Shown piece by piece: positions 60,075 through 64,000 of a stretch of 64,000 bases of DNA. A program made the translations under genes and the position numbers. The DNA lies in the NCBI GenBank assembly GCA_002633025.1, contig NMRB01000432.1:1-64000 (forward strand). Reading direction: 5' to 3'. The stretch is from Notospermus geniculatus (Eukaryota; Nemertea; Pilidiophora; Heteronemertea; Lineidae). The notes beneath the pieces were generated by a model that was given only the letters and a program-made list of their open reading frames with translations, made no database searches and was not told where the DNA came from. Within the stretch, counting starts at the first letter, position 1, and every line of letters begins with the position of its first letter.

Positions 60075-62480
60075 ACGTGAAGTCACGTGGGATAAGGATT
60101 CCTTTATGATGGTACTCATTGGAAAAAAACTGTGTTCTAAAGACAGAGGAAAACCATCAAATTAGGAGAGCATGCAGTCCAAGTATTTTGCAGCAGCTTC
60201 AACGCTAAGGGCTTCACTGAACCTTTGCACACTGTGATACTAAGCTAAGAGATGAATCTTGTCCATGGTAATGTATGTGCAGTATTTTTGTGTTCTACAA
60301 GGTTTGAAGACAACTTTGTTCTTCAAATTGCCATGAGCCTCCTCAGCATGATGTTAATAATGCGTTAGCCAACTTTACATCTATTCGAAATCTTCCGTCC
60401 GTTTCTGTATGGCAGAAATTTCAAGGAGCTTGCATGCATTTAGAGTTCTGATAATCATTGACACTTGTTTCACGAGTCACAATGGCCAGGAACATGAGTG
60501 TATGACATTTAAGATAGGAATAAGTGATATTTTTAGATACAAATCTAGGTAGTGGAGTGATCATTACAATACTAGTAGGCAGTATTTTATCATGGATATC
60601 ATTTTTGTTGACGGAGGTGAATAACCTTGAAATAATGCAATAGGAAATTCTGTGCTTCGATATCTGTTCCAGACAGATTTTTTATCAAATAATTCTCATT
60701 CGTTTTTGTTTGCTGTGTATACATGTACTTTAAATAACATTTTAACCGAAGAGATGGAGGCCTGTATGTTGTGATTATGATGATACAAATGTACTTACTC
60801 AAAATAGGCAGTCTATAGCCCCTGAAAAAAATCCTTCCTGTTCATAAAGGAAGCCATATGCATAAAACATAAGTGCAACAAAATATAAGAGAAATTTTAC
60901 CCTTTAATAATATAAAACGAAAAGTTGTCTCCAAATTTCGCAAATTTTGAACCCCAACCGGGGTCTTCCTCAGGCACTTTCTTGGTAAGAGATTACAGAA
61001 AAGACATGTTATTGACCGTCCGTGATGAAGATTCAGGAGACTGTCCAGAGAAAAACTGCTGAATACATCTAATCTGCTGACTTGCCAAAGAAATTTTAGG
61101 TTCTCTTTTCAGATTATAAATGCGTTGTAAATATCTTGCCATGCTTTTTATGAAGTTCAGAACAAAGAAGATGAATACTCATACTCCATGTATTATACTC
61201 TATACTCTTCAGTTGACATTCAATTGATTGTAAGGTGATAAATATCAGAAAATATTATCAAGAAATGTCAATTTGTACATTACGTGATGCAAGTACTCTG
61301 CTGGATTGCAATATGGTATTTTGGATTGCAATATGGTATATGGGATTTTGTTAACATACATTGTAGCAAAGTTTAACTCACAATTCGTTGGTTATGGCCG
61401 CGTTCACATGGAGGTACATGGTACACGGATATGCCGGCGAACAATGGCTTCACAAAGGGTTCATGACCATGAAACCTTTGTTTGCAAGCAGTGTCCGTGT
61501 AGGTGTAGCTCTATGTGAACCCGGCCTTTGGGCCGTACCTGTAAATTATCATATTTATGTTTTATAATTTAATTACAAATTGGTTGAGGTTTTTTCATCA
61601 GTTATTTTGTTCGTTCTGTTGTTCAGTTATCATGCAGGGTGACGAATAAACATGGTATTATTTCAAAATTCTTGTCGTATTTGTTCTTACTCGACACCCA
61701 CTGATCACTCCTATCAAATGTGACCCGTTCCAGCAAAAAGCAGGCACCTGTCCCAAAGCACTGGCAGTACCTTAGATTAAATTGAAGAATCGCTGTCCAG
61801 CACAAACCTGGCACCAACAGCTGATTTTGCTCACTGGCGATGAGATAGCTGTTCAGGAATCAGCAGTGTATGATGCCGTGACGTTGTTTGCCCGCGACAG
61901 GGACGGCGACGTGACGGATCTTAAGGTCTCTAATTATTCAAAGGACTTCGCTTCAACAGCCAGAAGGGTTCTTAGCTTGGTGATTTTGAGGTACATGTAT
62001 GTTTAAGTCAGTTAAAACTAACAGACTTCAAGCCTTTGTAGACTTTTAAGCATTGTTTATTCACATGAATGTTACTAAGTCATCACTGAGATAATAGAGT
62101 AACAATTCCTTTTGGATCTCCGTCTCAGCTCAACATGCACATTGTCACATACAAAACACAAGGAATTGTTTAATAAATACAAGTATTGTATGATTATTAA
62201 CAAAATAGCATTCATTGTCCTTCAGATACGTGTAATAGAAAGAGTCCATCTTATGTCAAAGTTAGTGCAACTGAAAAACTGTCTAGTACTCCACCTATGA
62301 TCAACAGGTTGATGTGTGTTACTCGGCAAAACTTCTGTAGCGATTCCTAAAGCTAGGAATCCACTGCTGATTTTCTGTGTTGCGACTTGCTTTGCAAACT
62401 GCCACCAGCGGCTGAATACGATTGCAAGGAACTGACACCGGTCGCCGACCGATTGCCGACTGAAACTGACATCTTCCCCA
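59927..62480 (+). repeat. second copy of the 2.55 kb tandem duplication
   Basis: It starts mid-exon at the undetermined base, so its exon 4b remnant (to the stop at 60074) lacks the acceptor and branch site. That remnant differs from 57372-57519 by silent changes only. Elsewhere there are scattered substitutions and small indels, the level expected between alleles. Confidence 0.9.
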
Positions 62481-62592
62481 TTGGTGGAAATCACGTCTAG
62501 CGAGTCCACTACGGCGATCAGGTGCCCAGTTGCAAAGCAAGTCCCACTGCAAAATCAGATTGAAAATCAATGGTGAATTCCTAGCTTTAGTA
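62345..62592. mobile_element. complete foldback MITE
   Basis: CCTAAAGCTAGGAATCCACT at the left and TGAATTCCTAGCTTTAG at the right are inverted. GACTTGCTTTGCAAACTG pairs with CAGTTGCAAAGCAAGTC. Left-half copy at 59791-59925, right-half copy at 6735-6879. Confidence 0.85.
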
Positions 62593-63892
62593 CTCGCGCT
62601 AAGATTGCCCATAGCATTCCAGGCCTTTATATTCCCCCAAATTAACGACGTTTAACGTCGGAGCCCAAATTAAGGGCACCCAAATTTGAGTCTTGTTTAA
62701 CATCTAAATGGGAATCTCAGATGCCTGGAAATGGTGTCTTTCATCCTCTATTTTCCAAAAATTTTCGAATGAGGGAGGGAACCCCCCACCCCGCGCTCCC
62801 CCTGATCGTGCCTTCGGCGCTCTGATGGGGACTTTGGCCCAATACCACCGTAAACAGAAATAGCCCAAATTAGGGAATATAAAGGCCTGCATTCTGTGGC
62901 TGAGTTACCAGACAGAGCTATCGTAACATCTTGAAATCGTAGCCTGGATGATATTAGACAGATTCTCTTGTTTGAGGTCTTATGTGTGATTCCCAGAGCA
63001 TCCTGGGTACCTATAAAGCATCCCTTGTTGTAAAGCTTCCCTTTGTAGTAAATTTCTTAAAGTTTGATCGAGTTATAAGGCCTACTTTAGATCAATGCTA
63101 ACCTTGACACAAGATGCCTGACCCCTCCAGTCTCTGTACCTACATATGTGGTATCAGTGACCTATAAATGATTTGAATGGGTAGAGCAGTCAGATGGATT
63201 TTTGCGCCAGTTGTACAAAATTCAGACCGAAAATCCCACAAAAAATTGCGAATCCTTGATATAACGCGGCAAGAAGGAACGGTATCTTTTGCTCCAGGGA
63301 AAACATGAACCATTATCAAAACCAACACTCTCCCAGTTCAAATGAAATGGAAGACTGTCAAGTTGACATCATCATTGAGAAAAGTTTTCCAGTCAAGCTG
63401 GACAAGCATACTTAGCATGGAAACTTTAAGCTCCCCCATTTTACAACATTTTGAGTAATTTTAAACTTGCCTTTTATGTTTTCAGAGGAATTAAGTACAC
63501 TGAACAGCTTAACCAATACGTCAAATGTCGACTGCACTGAAAGCTTGGGCCAACGATTCCCCCAGGGACAGAACAAATGTAGGCCTACATGTACCACGTA
63601 ACCACTTGATGATACACAAGTTTTTTTTTTGTGTATTTTATACAAAGATTTATTCATATTTACATGAAAATAATGAAGTGTATAATTAAGACTAATTACA
63701 AATGTAAGAATTATAATAAGACGAACAGAATTCTTATACGGGTTCAACCAACTTTGTGTAGCAATATGCCCCATGTAAAAAATTGCTCCACACATCGAAA
63801 TAAAACGAAAATGAAAACATAAGTGATCATCAACATTATTGATCACCAGTGACATTAAGAGGAACAAATTTTCCTTGAACATGAGATTTACG
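62593..63892. other. intergenic region and probable 3' UTR of a minus-strand gene
   Basis: No coding exon supported on plus. The minus-strand 168-codon frame at 63412-63918 overlaps the better-supported stop at 63893 in another frame and looks like UTR. A CAATTTAATAC-type AT-rich stretch and an (A)/(T) run near 63620 are also present. Confidence 0.45.
63649..63654 (-). terminator. candidate polyadenylation signal for the right-edge gene
   Basis: AATAAA on the minus strand lies about 240 bases beyond the stop at 63893-63895. Confidence 0.4.
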
Positions 63893-64000
63893 CTACAAGC
63901 GACGAACACTTCTCTCAAACCCTTTCACTACATCAACACTTGATAGACCATTCTCAAATTGACGTAAACGATAAAGATCTGCGCACTTCCACCGCAATCT
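63893..64000 (-). CDS. C-terminal fragment of an unidentified protein, running off the window
   Basis: From the right edge an open frame of 35 residues reads RLRWKCADLYRLRQFENGLS, then SVDVVKGFERSVRRL and a TAG stop. The residue mix (amphipathic, rich in R, L, E and V) is protein-like, and a polyadenylation signal sits 240 bases downstream. I do not recognise the family and see no acceptor inside the window, so the exon must begin beyond 64000. An alternative is a chance open frame, given the short length. Confidence 0.45.
   Translation of the reverse strand, partial: RLRWKCADLYRLRQFENGLSSVDVVKGFERSVRRL

Noticed and set aside
63412-63918. A 168-codon minus-strand frame at the right edge
   Set aside because: It overlaps the better-supported 35-residue C-terminus in a different frame and has the AT-rich, low-complexity look of a 3' UTR.

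Overview
This is eukaryotic nuclear DNA: single-reading-frame exons are separated by GT-AG introns, genes are sparse and dispersed repeats are abundant. The gene set is animal (CASZ1, LRRC23, COPB2, TMEM107). Many foldback mini-elements, tRNA-derived SINEs, a recurrent GTAGGCCTAC-type palindrome, and what look like unmerged haplotypes all suggest a highly heterozygous marine invertebrate. An echinoderm or other invertebrate deuterostome is my best guess, at low confidence because no phylogeny can be run here.

Layout. 1-6443 (minus): eight exons of the castor-type zinc-finger regulator CASZ1, open at both ends. 6444-35800: about 29 kb with no recognisable coding exon. It is filled with foldback elements, SINEs, minisatellites, an assembly gap and a very large imperfect inverted repeat (12720-18589 against 18879-26872). 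35975-39881 (plus): LRRC23, complete in seven exons. 41587-52568 (minus): COPB2 (coatomer beta-prime), complete in 19 coding exons and convergent with LRRC23. 53200-57519 (plus): TMEM107, head to head with COPB2 across about 630 bp. 57372-62480: a 2.55 kb tandem duplication joined by a single undetermined base. 63893-64000 (minus): probable C-terminus of an unidentified gene running off the window.

The most striking observation is in TMEM107. The intron before its last exon has the hallmarks of a minor-spliceosome (U12-type) intron. Downstream of the canonical last exon lies a second, diverged but clearly homologous last exon, which has its own U12-type branch site, the same phase and its own stop codon. 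The locus therefore seems able to make two TMEM107 isoforms that differ in the third and fourth membrane segments, chosen by U12-dependent alternative terminal-exon splicing.

Two of the genes are ciliary: LRRC23 (axonemal radial spoke) and TMEM107 (transition zone). Both have RFX X-box-like motifs just upstream of the start codon. COPB2 is a housekeeping vesicle-coat gene that appears to share a bidirectional promoter with TMEM107. In CASZ1, a 61-bp minisatellite repeats a functional-looking splice acceptor four times.
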